From: Halomonas sp. SpR1
GTDB lineage: Bacteria; Pseudomonadota; Gammaproteobacteria; Pseudomonadales; Halomonadaceae
NCBI RefSeq assembly: GCF_031010175.1
Contig: NZ_JAUAMB010000039.1
Span: forward strand, 1-45,733
Direction of reading: 5' to 3'
Length of the DNA: 45,733 nucleotides
Numbering within the stretch: the stretch's first letter is position 1; every line of letters begins with the position of its first letter. The translations under genes and the position numbers were made by a program. Under the pieces are notes generated by a model. That model was not told where the DNA came from, did not search any database, and saw only the letters and a program-made list of their open reading frames with translations. This document shows positions 33,529-43,400 of the stretch, one piece after another.

Positions 33529-34650
33529 ATGGCTGAGCAAAGCACACTTATTCTGGCCGGGGGAAGCGCGCTCGGCGCTTACCAGGGTGGCGCTTATGAA
33601 ACGCTCGTTGAACAAAACGTTCACTTCGATCAAATCTTCGCCGTCTCGGCGGGTGCGGTCAACGCGGCTCTGATTGCGGGCAATCCTCCCGAAAAAAGAA
33701 TCAGCGTACTGCGCAGTTTTTGGCATACCGCTGTGCAAGATGGGGCTTGGGCCTTTAGTCCTGTCTTTTCGACGACATGGGATATGAAACGGAGGCAGGC
33801 GCTGCAAAGCCTTCTTCTGGGCAGCCCCGCCTTCTATCGAGCGCGCTTTCCAGGCGTCTTTTCTATGCTACCGGGGATGCCCACCGATACAAGTCTCTTT
33901 GAGCTTGCTCCGTTACGGGCGCAGTTGGAGGAGTTGGTCGATTTTGAGCGGCTGAATAGCGGTCAAACGAGGGTGGTAATCGTAGCCGTAAATGCGAATA
34001 ACGGGGAGGAGGTACGCTTCGACAGTGCCAAGTTAACCCTCACAGTCGATCATCTACTAGCAAGCTGTGGATTTATTCCCTTTTTCCCACCGACACGGAT
34101 TGAGGATCGTCTCATGGTGGATGGTGGTATGACATCCAATCTACCGCTGGAAGCTGCCTTAAACGAGCCAGTGAACGATGACCGATTCTGCATTGCACTG
34201 GATCTGTTTAGACGCCTTGCCCCAGACTTCAAGACTGTTGGGCAAGCGATGGATCGGCAAATGGAGCTGCTTCTTTCGGCTCAGAGTTGGAGGGCATTGC
34301 AGAACCTGCGGCAAGCGCACGAGTTACGTCGTCAGTTACGGCTACTTGGCAACCACATACCAAAACCGCAGCGCGAGGATCCGACCTTAGCGTCAGCCCT
34401 AGCGGAAGGATCAAAGAGTGAGAGAGCCACCACGCTACTCATGCTCAGCCATGCTGGCGTGCCGCACGACTCCGAAATGAGAGCCTTCGACTTCTCGCGC
34501 CCTACCCTGACCGAACGATGGGAAGCTGGTCGCTCGGATATGAGTTACGCCCTAAAAATGTTGGGCACCCAGCGAGCTGCTCCGGGTGAGTTTGCCGTTC
34601 ACGCTTTCAATGGAAGCGAGGCTATGCATGACGCGGATAGTACGCAATGA
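33529..34650 (+). CDS. Patatin-like phospholipase
   Basis: The 373-aa protein carries the patatin catalytic dyad. A glycine-rich oxyanion loop (GGSALGAYQGG) is followed by the nucleophile S40 in AVSAGAVNAAL (the first Gly of GxSxG is Ala), and by D198 in the DGG motif (MVDGGMTSNLP). It lacks a signal peptide and should hydrolyse acyl lipids in the cytoplasm. The frame opens at 33457, but ATG 33529 has AGGAG 5 nt ahead and begins just before the conserved domain. The upstream 340 nt (33186-33528) hold no gene I can support. Confidence 0.9.
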   Translation: MAEQSTLILAGGSALGAYQGGAYETLVEQNVHFDQIFAVSAGAVNAALIAGNPPEKRISVLRSFWHTAVQDGAWAFSPVFSTTWDMKRRQALQSLLLGSPAFYRARFPGVFSMLPGMPTDTSLFELAPLRAQLEELVDFERLNSGQTRVVIVAVNANNGEEVRFDSAKLTLTVDHLLASCGFIPFFPPTRIEDRLMVDGGMTSNLPLEAALNEPVNDDRFCIALDLFRRLAPDFKTVGQAMDRQMELLLSAQSWRALQNLRQAHELRRQLRLLGNHIPKPQREDPTLASALAEGSKSERATTLLMLSHAGVPHDSEMRAFDFSRPTLTERWEAGRSDMSYALKMLGTQRAAPGEFAVHAFNGSEAMHDADSTQ

Positions 34651-34665
34651 TTTTAGGCTAACCAC

Positions 34666-34932
34666 TTATCGGTTTGTTTTCTCGTCGGTGTTACCCACCA
34701 GCATTTCCAAAGCCACTCCTGGATCTTCCTCACCGCAAGCCGCACAGTCTGCGGGGCCGCCAGCCTCTGCCTCTCTATGATTAAGGAAATGCTTTTGTGC
34801 CCCTCTGGAAGTGTCATTGGCCTCTTCGGCGAGAGGCTGGTTCGAGCGCCCCTTTCCAGAGCCTTCAGTTGATGGCACCGACAATGAGGTCTCGCTGGTT
34901 TTGTTCGGTTTCGAATCGCCTTGGCTGGACAT
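34666..34932 (-). CDS. Small hydrophilic protein, unknown
   Basis: An 88-codon frame encodes a Ser/Glu/Asn-rich protein ending in CAACGEEDPGVALEMLVGNTDE, with a CxxC that could bind a metal. No family is recognised. The ribosome site before ATG 34932 is weak. An overlapping 134-codon frame (34653-35057, TTG start) has an Arg/Trp/Cys-rich composition and is less credible. The gene would lie downstream of the 56-aa frame at 35059 on the same strand. Confidence 0.4.
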   Translation of the reverse strand: MSSQGDSKPNKTSETSLSVPSTEGSGKGRSNQPLAEEANDTSRGAQKHFLNHREAEAGGPADCAACGEEDPGVALEMLVGNTDEKTNR

Positions 34933-35058
34933 AGAGTTCTCGATAAAAATGAAAGCTTGTCTAAAAGCTGGGGCACCGGGTCTGGCCAGCGATGCGTGGA
35001 AACGTCACATTCTGAGAAAATCTCGCTCGCGAGCTGAGCTAATGTAAGACAGCGCAAA

Positions 35059-35229
35059 CTACATCGAAAATATAGCTCTCATCTGCTCGGTTTGCCACAT
35101 ACCCTGAATCTCCTCTTCTCCATCGGATCGTTCGTGTTCGATGGAGAACTCGGTTCGCACGGGAACATAGATCCTTTCAATCCGGGCTGGCTCTGCTGGG
35201 TTCCGTAATCTGTAAACGAAAAAAGGCAC
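35059..35229 (-). CDS. 56-aa protein, unknown
   Basis: The frame encodes a charged peptide with ARIERIYVPVRTEFSIEHE and EEEIQGMWQTEQM, with amino-acid use typical of real protein. A near-perfect AGGAGG (complement of 35236-35241) lies 6 nt before GTG 35229; a second GTG (35232) is too close. No family is recognised. An inverted repeat TTCTCCATCG/CGATGGAGAA (35116-35125, 35139-35148) lies inside the frame. The gene is divergent from the mechanosensitive channel gene. Confidence 0.55.
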   Translation of the reverse strand: MPFFVYRLRNPAEPARIERIYVPVRTEFSIEHERSDGEEEIQGMWQTEQMRAIFSM

Positions 35230-35316
35230 CACCTACCTCCTCAATCGACGCAGCATCGTCTCTGTGGCATGTTTGCGTCTCACCATTGACCTTTAGGGAG
35301 GTAAAGCAAAACCGCC

Positions 35317-36171
35317 ATGCCTGATAATTCTTTCTGGATTGAACTACTGAGTAACCGTGGCGTGAGTTCGGTAGCACTGGTGTGCATTATCATCCTGTTT
35401 CGCATTTTTGCGGTGCGCATCATACGCGGCCAGAAAGAGATCCTGTCTGATTACCGCCGCGTGTGGCTAGCCCGGATCCGGAACACCACCGTGGTTCTCG
35501 CCCTGGTCGGCTTGGTGTTGATCTGGTTGCCTTCTCTGCATGCCTTCGCGTTATCCATCACCGCCTTCGCTGTAGCGTTGGTTATCGCCACCAAGGAGCT
35601 GATCCTCTGCCTGTCGGGCACCGTACTGCGCGTGGTCAACCAGCCTTTCGAGATTGGAGACTGGGTTGAGATTGGCAACCTGCGTGGTCAGGTGGTCGAC
35701 GAGACCATGCTGGCAACGACCCTTCAGGAAATTGGCGGGCCCGTGGGACGCTTTGAATACTCGGGCAAGACAATCGTGGTGCCCAACAGCGTTTTTCTGA
35801 CCACCCCGGTCAGGAACCAGAACTTCTTCAAGAAGTGGGTATATTTCGAAGTCTGCGTCGTACTAGAGCCTGATGTGGACATGCGATCGGCTCTGCCGGC
35901 ATTAGAGGAGGAGGTGGCGAAGTTACACGTCCCTCATGCCGAGTTGGCCCAACGCTACAGCGCACTGATCAGAAAGCGCAGCGGCATCGATATCGCAGAC
36001 CCTCATCCTCGCGTGACGCTCGCCACCACGGACATCGGAAAACAGCGCCTGGGCATCACTCTGTTTTGCCCTACTTCCAGTGCTTTTGAGTTGGAGCAGA
36101 ACATTAACGATGCCGTACTGCGCCGTTACTGGCTATTGCGCAATATGGCGAGCGCACCGAAGGAGGAATAA
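35317..36171 (+). CDS. MscS-family mechanosensitive ion channel
   Basis: The 284-aa protein has three predicted helices (about 15-33, 55-75 and 78-110). The pore-lining third helix runs into LSGTVLRVVNQPFEIGDWVEIG, the conserved start of the beta domain, and is followed by YSGKTIVVPNSVFLTTPVRN. The cytoplasmic alpha/beta part is present. It probably releases solutes on osmotic downshock, a suitable trait for a halophile. A GGGAGG lies about 15 nt before ATG 35317, longer than ideal, but no better start exists. Confidence 0.9.
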   Translation: MPDNSFWIELLSNRGVSSVALVCIIILFRIFAVRIIRGQKEILSDYRRVWLARIRNTTVVLALVGLVLIWLPSLHAFALSITAFAVALVIATKELILCLSGTVLRVVNQPFEIGDWVEIGNLRGQVVDETMLATTLQEIGGPVGRFEYSGKTIVVPNSVFLTTPVRNQNFFKKWVYFEVCVVLEPDVDMRSALPALEEEVAKLHVPHAELAQRYSALIRKRSGIDIADPHPRVTLATTDIGKQRLGITLFCPTSSAFELEQNINDAVLRRYWLLRNMASAPKEE

Positions 36172-36375
36172 AAAGAAGGAGGAGTGAACAGAAACCGCCA
36201 AGCTATGGCCTCGGAATACACCTACCATGACAACCTGAAACCCCCGATGGCCAGTTAGGGGATACGCTATCGGTGCCATAGCAAAAAAATCAGCAAAGCT
36301 CGATACCTATTTACCTGCCTTCCCTATATTATTCCCCACGTCGCTCTTCCTGCGACTTTATGGAGTGCTTGAGAA

Positions 36376-36987
36376 ATGAGCCTGGCCGCTGTACTGCGTG
36401 CTCTACCTGGTCATCTGAAACATCAGCGCCCCACACTAGGCGACATTCTGGCCGCCCTTGATGAACGCGCCACCCCCTTGGTGCTATTGCTTTTCGCAAT
36501 CCCAGCGATTGTACCCACGCCAGGCATTCCCGCAGGCATGGTGTTTGGAACCGCGCTAGCCTTCATTGGCCTACAGATGGCGATCGGCACCAAGTGCATC
36601 CGGCTGCCGCTGGGTATTGCCCGACTGCGTATCGGGCGGCAACAGCTGGAGCGTATTTTAGGTAAAGCGACCCCACATCTCGAAAAACTCGAGCGGCGCC
36701 TATGCGTGCGCCTGGGGTGTCTTATCACGCCTTTTGCTATTCGGAGCATCGGCGTCGTTATTTTTATCATGGCCTTGCTGATAGCCCTCCCGATTCCATT
36801 TGGAAATACGTTGCCTGGGTTGGCAGTACTGATACTGTCCCTTGGCATTGCTCAGCGAGATGGCATTGCCGTCGCTGCGGGGCTCGGTCTTGCTGTAATT
36901 GCCGCGGTTGTTTCCACAGCGATCATCGGTGGTAGCTGGCGGCTTATCGAAATATTCTTTAAGGAAACTATGCTCATCTCAGCGTGA
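36376..36987 (+). CDS. exoD: ExoD-family exopolysaccharide synthesis protein
   Basis: The 203-aa membrane protein matches ExoD along its length: an early hydrophilic part (TLGDILAALDERATPLVLLLF), then IPAIVPTPGIPAGMVFG, then the helical core NTLPGLAVLILSLGIAQRDG. ExoD affects exopolysaccharide production and alkali tolerance in rhizobia; the mechanism is unknown. GGAG lies 10 nt before ATG 36376. A truncated paralogue occurs at 21.2-21.5 kb. The 204-nt spacer upstream shows no gene. Confidence 0.88.
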   Translation: MSLAAVLRALPGHLKHQRPTLGDILAALDERATPLVLLLFAIPAIVPTPGIPAGMVFGTALAFIGLQMAIGTKCIRLPLGIARLRIGRQQLERILGKATPHLEKLERRLCVRLGCLITPFAIRSIGVVIFIMALLIALPIPFGNTLPGLAVLILSLGIAQRDGIAVAAGLGLAVIAAVVSTAIIGGSWRLIEIFFKETMLISA

Positions 36988-37817
36988 ACCGTGAAAAGGT
37001 ACCCAGGTGGGCACGGACACAAGGATTTCTGGATTGCCCAGATTCGTCATGGCCCGCCAAGGCTATTACATTTCCACCCCAGAACTGACCCGCCCACATC
37101 TATCCACTGTGGAGTAGGACTTTTGGTATGACGGCCAACCTGCGTCCAAGAGCCTTCCAGGCCCCGATGGCAGCTCTGATCTGATTCATCGCGGTGCGGA
37201 ATACCGTCATGGGGCACAACTATTTGGTAAGGCGCTGGAACGACTTTATGTCGGCTTGAGGACAGTGCTTGAACTAGCATTTCGCCTCTTCTCATCCGCT
37301 TCCTTGGCACTGGCAGCTAGCAGCGTGATGGCTATAAGTAGACGCCAAGCCTCTTGGCTTTCACGAGTTTACGCGGAGGTTATTGTTTTCTCAGCATTTT
37401 GACTCTTCCCCTAGCTCCCACCTAATCAAGACTGCGCCTGCTACACAGCCTCCAACGTTGGTAAATGTTAAGAGCCCTAAGAAGGAGCGTTGAACAGAAA
37501 AGCTGACGAGCCTCCGCTCACTTCAGCAGCTTGTGCTAAGCTAAGTTCAGTAGAGAATTGAGCAAGTGCCCGAAAGCTAATAAGTAAGCAGCATAAGGCT
37601 GAAAACGACCCAAACCGGACATCGGAGGGAACTGCTGCGGGCATGCTTTTTGGTGGTTACATAGCCGGTAGGCGGGGTGAATGCATTTTTTAAGCAAGTT
37701 GTGACAAGGCTTTTTGGTTTATTAGGGGGCCGTATGCGAAATATATCCGAGCACGTCTATTTAATTATAGTGTATCCGGCCAATATCTGTTGGTTCATCT
37801 AGAGTAACGATAAGAAT
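36988..37817. other. 830-nt region without a supported gene; change of base composition
   Basis: No frame gives a convincing protein. A plus-strand open stretch without a clear start (about 37110-37403) and a minus frame (37047-37310) have poor composition. Short degenerate segments may be remnants of mobile DNA, but I cannot name one. AAGCTG and CAGCTT arms near 37500-37532 could form a hairpin. From about 37670 the sequence turns AT-rich and leads into the next gene set. Confidence 0.45.
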
Positions 37818-38201
37818 ATGATTAAAGGAAGACAGCTAGTAGAGCTATCATACGATATCCAGTCGGGCTTAGGGAATGTTGATGTTCCTGATTTTGATAG
37901 CATGAGAACCATGGGAATGTCGGCCACTCTCGCTATGCACTTGAGAGGGTTGCCAGAAATAGAATATGAAGTATTGAGGAAAGTTTCTGACTTCTTCTTT
38001 TCAATCCCATCTTATGCATTAAAAGAATCATTAAATATCTTGGCAGAAATTGAATATGTTCAGTTGGTCACGAATGGGGCAAAAATAGTTTCGGTTATTC
38101 CTGACGTGCCAAGGTTTCAGGATCTGTACGACGGCGTTGGAAATTATTTCACCTTTGCTGAGTTGACCACTACAACGAACACGAGCAAGGGACTTTATTA
38201 A
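37818..38201 (+). CDS. Unknown protein, N-terminal part of a probably frameshifted gene
   Basis: The 127-codon frame is AT-rich and unlike its left neighbours. It reads well (ETYE-type mixed helices, DFFFSIPSYALKESLNILAE) up to YFTFAEL, then ends in a low-complexity TTTTNTSKGLY. Near 38161 the other forward frame takes over with VDHYNEHEQGTLLILAELQNK and runs into the next frame (38204-39103). I infer one gene of about 428 aa interrupted by a single-base frameshift near 38160. It could be a sequencing error, a natural mutation, or a programmed shift. No family is recognised. It is first in an operon with a nuclease-like gene. Confidence 0.7.
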   Translation: MIKGRQLVELSYDIQSGLGNVDVPDFDSMRTMGMSATLAMHLRGLPEIEYEVLRKVSDFFFSIPSYALKESLNILAEIEYVQLVTNGAKIVSVIPDVPRFQDLYDGVGNYFTFAELTTTTNTSKGLY

Positions 38202-38203
38202 TA

Positions 38204-39103
38204 TTGGCGGAGCTTCAGAACAAGCCGGAAAATAGGGATAGATTGGTTTCGTCCACGGGTATCGACATTCCAATGTTCAATAGATGTATGGATATAGGGA
38301 CGCATGGAAATTACCTTAAAGAATTTAGGGCAAGAGGTCGAAACATTATCGCTAGCCCTTTTTATTTTTCTGATAACCTTGAGGGCCTTGTTGACCTTTC
38401 TGCAAAATCAGGGAGTTATGACATACAGGTTGTACTAGGAATCATTAAGGATAATCAAGGCTGGCCGCTATCATTAATTGATAAAAGGCTAGAGTTAGGT
38501 GGAAGAAAACTCACTCTAACCCAGAAAAATCTTCTTAACCATCTTTGCTCAGAGGGTATTTTAAAGCCCCCCTCCATCGAATTTAAGACAACTAGGGAAA
38601 CCTTTGTTTTTACTCCTAGACCGGGTGGTTCTCGATTAGACTCTGCAAATCGTGAGATTTACGAAAGAGCTATGGCCTTGGTGTCATGCGTACGCAAAGG
38701 CCAGCTCTTGGCGGAACAATATCGCATCAAAATGCCTGTTAGAATCCTAGAGACTTTAAGGGATAAAGGTTATATAGGTTCTAATTCAGAGGCAGCTAAC
38801 CAGTACAGAAACTTAGTGTTCCTCAAAGTTGGTTCGTTAAGGCATACGAATGGAGATAGATACCAGTTTTGCCTCAATAAAACTGAAGAAAACATAGCAG
38901 CTTTAAGTTTAGCTATTAGTCTGTTGATAACCGGAGAGATGTCCAGCCTCGATGTGAATCAAGATGCGAGAATAGCTTTGTCTAAAGATGAGAAATATAT
39001 TCAATCAATAGTTTCTTCTGCAGAGCTTAAGAAAAGAAGGCAAGTCGCATTGGATGAAGATGCTGCCAACCAATTCGAACAGTTAATAATGGCTTACGAA
39101 TAA
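38204..39103 (+). CDS. Unknown protein with helix-turn-helix-like region (C-terminal part of the split gene)
   Basis: The 299-codon frame can start at TTG 38204, 2 nt after the previous stop, with AAGGGA 11 nt upstream. The frame is actually open back to 38162 and continues the previous product (see 37818). Segments such as LTLTQKNLLNHLCSEGIL and RIKMPVRILETLRDKGYIG look like winged-helix units, and LISLLITGEM-type helices follow. No catalytic motif is seen. The AT-rich codon use matches the flanking genes. It ends 1 nt before the nuclease-like gene, so they are translationally linked. Confidence 0.7.
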   Translation: MAELQNKPENRDRLVSSTGIDIPMFNRCMDIGTHGNYLKEFRARGRNIIASPFYFSDNLEGLVDLSAKSGSYDIQVVLGIIKDNQGWPLSLIDKRLELGGRKLTLTQKNLLNHLCSEGILKPPSIEFKTTRETFVFTPRPGGSRLDSANREIYERAMALVSCVRKGQLLAEQYRIKMPVRILETLRDKGYIGSNSEAANQYRNLVFLKVGSLRHTNGDRYQFCLNKTEENIAALSLAISLLITGEMSSLDVNQDARIALSKDEKYIQSIVSSAELKKRRQVALDEDAANQFEQLIMAYE

Positions 39104-39104
39104 T

Positions 39105-40208
39105 ATGTCAAATTTTGATAAAGATATTCATCAGAAAGAAATGGCAATAAGGTATTGTCTCGTAAATGAAATTGTACCATTTCTAGAGGTCAATATACAG
39201 AATTATAGAGAGCTATCAGATACTTCAACTGTAATTACAGATATTGACGTTCTCGGCATTAAAGTGGAGTCATTTGGTAGACCTAAAAAAATTATTTTCG
39301 ATTGCAAGACCCTAGGGAAAACAAGCCCTATTAATAGGGCTTTTTGGGCATCAGGTTTGATGCATTTTACTGACTGTACTGAAGCCTTTGTCATACTTAG
39401 GAAGAAAGCATCTGAAGCCCACCGATTATCCGCAAGACAAATAAACGTTCATTTGTTTGATGAACAACAGTTTGCAAATTATGGAGAATCTTGCTCTCTG
39501 GATTTTCGAGTTGATTATAGTTACTCGACGTCAATTACTAATTGGATTGAGCTATTTTCGTCAGTTTCTGGAAACACAAAGCTAGGACAGTTTGTCAGGT
39601 TTTTGAATAGCGATATACCCGCTGAAAAAGATACTGCAAGAGCTTTTAGAAAATTTCTAGTTGCGTTGGAAAAAGTAAAAGGAGAGCTAGATCCAGAGAA
39701 AGCCAAACACAAGGCTGTTTTTAATTACGCTTTGTCTATTTTTATGTATATATTGGCAAAAATTATACATGATTTTAGAGGTGTGGTTGATTATGAAGTA
39801 AATGAAAGAGAATATGAAAAATTAATGAAATATTATATTTGGGGAGGAAGGGAAAGTTTTTTGTTAAAAAATAAAATGAAAGAGTTGTTTTCTAACTCCG
39901 CGGATTCTTCTGTTATTTCCGAGCCGGAAATAAAAAGCTGGCCGAAATACTTAGAACTAACTAGAAAGCTGCTAGATTCACCTGGTGATGTTCAGAAGTG
40001 CATTTTACCAGTTCGCGAAATTGCTTTTATGGATATCGCTTCACGATCCATAGATAAGGATCGATTTTCTTCAAGGTATATATCGAATAACAAAAGAGTG
40101 CGACAATTTTCGACGTCGACTGCTAAATACTTAATTGATGCGGTGCGGTTGCCAAGAGATTTCTCTGTTCAATTGGAGTGCATTTTTGATGAGATCAGAG
40201 AAATTTAG
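39105..40208 (+). CDS. Putative PD-(D/E)XK-type nuclease, unknown family
   Basis: The 367-aa protein has a restriction-endonuclease-like signature at its N-terminus: TDIDVLGI (D46/D48), then IIFDCKT (D66-x-K68), with an earlier acidic helix (E22/E28) and a following NRAFWASGLMHF helix. This pattern (D...DxK after two strands) is that of PD-(D/E)XK enzymes that cut DNA. The remaining 250 residues are helical and Lys-rich with no further motif. It is strongly AT-rich. It follows the split gene by 1 nt and has no methylase or helicase beside it. I infer a defence or mobile-element function but recognise no known system. Confidence 0.75.
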   Translation: MSNFDKDIHQKEMAIRYCLVNEIVPFLEVNIQNYRELSDTSTVITDIDVLGIKVESFGRPKKIIFDCKTLGKTSPINRAFWASGLMHFTDCTEAFVILRKKASEAHRLSARQINVHLFDEQQFANYGESCSLDFRVDYSYSTSITNWIELFSSVSGNTKLGQFVRFLNSDIPAEKDTARAFRKFLVALEKVKGELDPEKAKHKAVFNYALSIFMYILAKIIHDFRGVVDYEVNEREYEKLMKYYIWGGRESFLLKNKMKELFSNSADSSVISEPEIKSWPKYLELTRKLLDSPGDVQKCILPVREIAFMDIASRSIDKDRFSSRYISNNKRVRQFSTSTAKYLIDAVRLPRDFSVQLECIFDEIREI

Positions 40209-40274
40209 AAAAATTGCTGCACGCAAAACATCATCGCTTCGCTCTCATTTTTGCTGGTGAGCGCGGAGTTATAT
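40207..40274 (+). repeat. attC-like imperfect hairpin (start side of the Avs-like gene)
   Basis: Directly after the nuclease gene, GCTGCACGCAAAA (40216-40228) pairs with TTTTGC (40249-40254) and GTGAGC (40257-40262). One G is left extrahelical on the left arm, as in integron attC sites. The right end is GTTATAT (40268-40274), complementary to the ATATAAC that begins the next attC-like site at 45037. A clear left core (AAC) is missing, so the site is degenerate or the match is chance. Confidence 0.35.
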
Positions 40275-40407
40275 CTCAATTACCTCAAGTCCGCTCCTGG
40301 CCGAAACAAGAATACTCGTGCATAGATGCAATCAACCCAAAGCGGCCATGCAGGTAAAGGCAGCATGTGCTTTCATCGGTGCTGAACAGTTTGGTATGAG
40401 ATCCTGA

Positions 40408-43400
40408 ATGATCAAACCATTTATAACCCACGTTGAAAACCTGAGGAACGCTCTTCTGACTTTGAAGCCGACGGGAGAAGATGGCTTTGAAGGGCTTATT
40501 GGCGAAGCGCTTGAAGGAATAACGAGCATCCCCTTTCGGCTTGCGAGCAGCGGCTACCAACGCGGAATCGACGGCAAGGCTGCTTTTGAAGGCGCTGTAG
40601 CTTTCGAAGGCAAACTCTATACGAACAAACTACCGCGCGCAGACGTGCTGTCAAAAATCCCAGACCTTGTCCGCCACAACGATCACGCAGACTTAGTCTG
40701 GGTACTAGGCGCAACCTGTGAGGTACCTAGCCAGCTGGCGGACGACTTGCGTGCCGATGGAACACAGCAAGGTATCAGTGTTCTGATTCTAGATTGGACT
40801 CCTTCCGATTTTCCACGTCTGGCCGTGGCGCTCGCGATAGCTGGTATCAAGACCGAGTCCTTTTTGAAAACCAATCTCAACAATCAGGTGTTAAGTGTGG
40901 CGCTTGCTGCACTGGATGCTATTCGTTCAGATGCTCGGTTTCCGCACTACGAAGAGTCAATTCGCAGAAGTCTCGACGCGTCGGGAATGGCCACAGTGAT
41001 GGCAGAGAAGGCCAACGCAATATGGTTCGAAGAAACTGTATCGCAAAAGGCCATTGCGCGCATTGAACTCGGTCAGCCCCTCGCACCCAGAGATCGTGCT
41101 GTCACCGTTATAGCCCGTAACAATTTAGTCATTAAACTGCGGACATATTTATCGAATATTGATGATGACAATATTGTCTGCGTCCATGGCGAGGAAGGCT
41201 GTGGCAAATCATGGATCGTGTTGCAGTCCTGGCTTGCACAATCTGACAAACCTCTTCTGGTGTTTTTAACGCCTGATGATTTTTCAGAGGTCACTACACA
41301 AGAAGACATAGAGACACTTCTGATCAAAAAACTCGTCGCGCAGACCGGCGACGTAAAAAGCGATAAGAGCACAGTACGCTGGCGGCGACGACTGAAGGCA
41401 TGGAAAGCTGAAGGCAAACCGGCACGTCCGCGCTTTGTTTTCGTTTTAGACGGGATCAATCAGCGTCCCGACCGAAAATGGGGAAAGATCGTCGATAATG
41501 TCGCCACCTATGTTAACCGGCGCGGCGGTCGCATCGTACTCACTGCACGCACACACTACTTCAACACGCGAGTTAGGAAGGCGCTGACATACCCTGTTAA
41601 AGAAGTAGTTGTTCCCAAGTGGGATGCTGACGAACGTGACAGCATTCTAAGGAAACACCTAGTTCCTCTTAACAAGCTCAATCCAACTGTTGCAGAGTTC
41701 CTAAGGAATCCTCGCATCCTGTCGATTGCACTTGAGGTTTTCGGCGATGACGTTGCAATATTTGAGGAACTTAGCATCGAACGCCTGTTGTTCGAGCATA
41801 TCATGGCAGGAATCAAGGAAGACTTTGGTGACGATCCTATCGAATTCGTAGCACATCTACGCGGTCAAGCGCAGGAACTACTAATACGCGCTACGAGCCA
41901 AGTAAAGGACGATCTGCGCATCTTTGACAACGAAGTTCCAGCGGTTGCCGAAGGCCGCTTCTATTCCGCCGTCCCCGGGGAGCCGCAAAAATACGAACTC
42001 AGGGATGAAGGGCTAACATTGGCCCTTGGGTTCTCCATTATCGAAAATCTGCGCAAAGCCAAGCGCAACAACCGTAGTCTTGATGATGCTCTCAAGGAGG
42101 TTCTTGAGCCGATCGAAGCTCTGGATAAAACGGCTGAGGCAGTGAAAGCGGCAATTACAGTATGCGCGGCTGACGATGATGAGTATTCACCCGAGATTGC
42201 CCAGGCACTTATTAAGGGATTCGCCGAGCTTCAGAACCCACCGCCGGATTCGCTTGACGCCTTGGTCAGTTTAGCAAGGGAAAGACCGCTGGATATCGCA
42301 AAGGCGGCTCGGAATCTCTGTTTGCATTCTAGTCAACAGCCAAACTTCGACTGGATACAAGCGGCGCTTGTTCAAACTGCAAAATCAAGTGCAGCCTGGG
42401 ACTCGGTGGCACAGGAAGTTCGGGATTGGCTACGCGCATACTCTCTGGCTGTGGAGCGCCGTATGCATCGTCACGTCCGCCGTGATCCCCAGGACAAAGT
42501 TAAGCAGGAGCGTGAAAAGCTGCAAGCGGAAATGGATGACAAGCTTGCTGCCCTCTCACCCGCCGAAAAGACTCGTCAGAGACGTCTCATAAAAATGGAG
42601 GGTGATCTGGATGCGCTATCAGGGCTTGCTTTGATTTTACTGGCTGGCAAGAGACTCGCACCTTTCGCAAACGAGCTTACTGACTGGAGTTTTGCCAACG
42701 CGCTTAACGGCTCCTATCGGGTGCCAAGCAAGAGTTTCCTTGCCCTCATTAGCCTGAACCTTCTTGATTGGTCAGAGACGCGAAGTTCACTATTGCGAAG
42801 TTGCAAGGATCTGACCTCTGATACCATCTCAAAAACAGGCAAGTGGGCTCTGCTTAGAATCTTGCGAGCAACGGGCGATTCGGGTGACGACCGGGAAGCT
42901 AGCATCCTTTATGAGGAACTAACCCAGGATCGTCAGATACCACACGGCCTATTCCCTACAAAGGAAAAAATAGAGCCCTGTGATCCGTCAGCACCGGTAC
43001 CTGCTAACATGGATCAAACTGTCCAGCGTTACCAGAGCCTTGATTGCACCGCGCTCCGACAGGGCAGAGGGCAATCGTCTCAGGATCACGTTTTTGTTGA
43101 TTCCCTGCCGGTCGTTGCCCGTTTTGCACTGAAAGCCGCCGCAGCTAAGCTTCGCGAGTTTGCAGAGGACGTTGTGAAACGCACCGACATATCGCTTCGA
43201 CAAGGGTTATTGGAGCTGCGCGAACATGGCGCGCTCGCCACGGAGGATCAGGCACGGGCGCTGGTCGAAAAATGGAAAAATGCACAAGGAGCAGGCGATA
43301 ATCAAGGACTGCCAAAAGGTGAGAGCATCTTGCTGCAGTATGAATTGCTCATCGCTTTTCCATTCCTTGATTGCTCCGAGCAGATTGAAATTCTGCTGGC

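Noticed and set aside
34653..35057. 134-codon minus-strand frame
   Set aside because: TTG start without a ribosome site and Arg/Trp/Cys-rich composition; the 34666-34932 frame is more plausible.
37061..37085. Segment resembling an insertion-sequence end (CCACCCCAGAACTGACCC)
   Set aside because: Only one short end-like match, no partner repeat and no transposase frame nearby.
37047..37310. 87-codon minus-strand frame in the gap before the AT-rich operon
   Set aside because: No ribosome site, no family resemblance and unusual composition; the plus-strand frame opposite is equally unconvincing.
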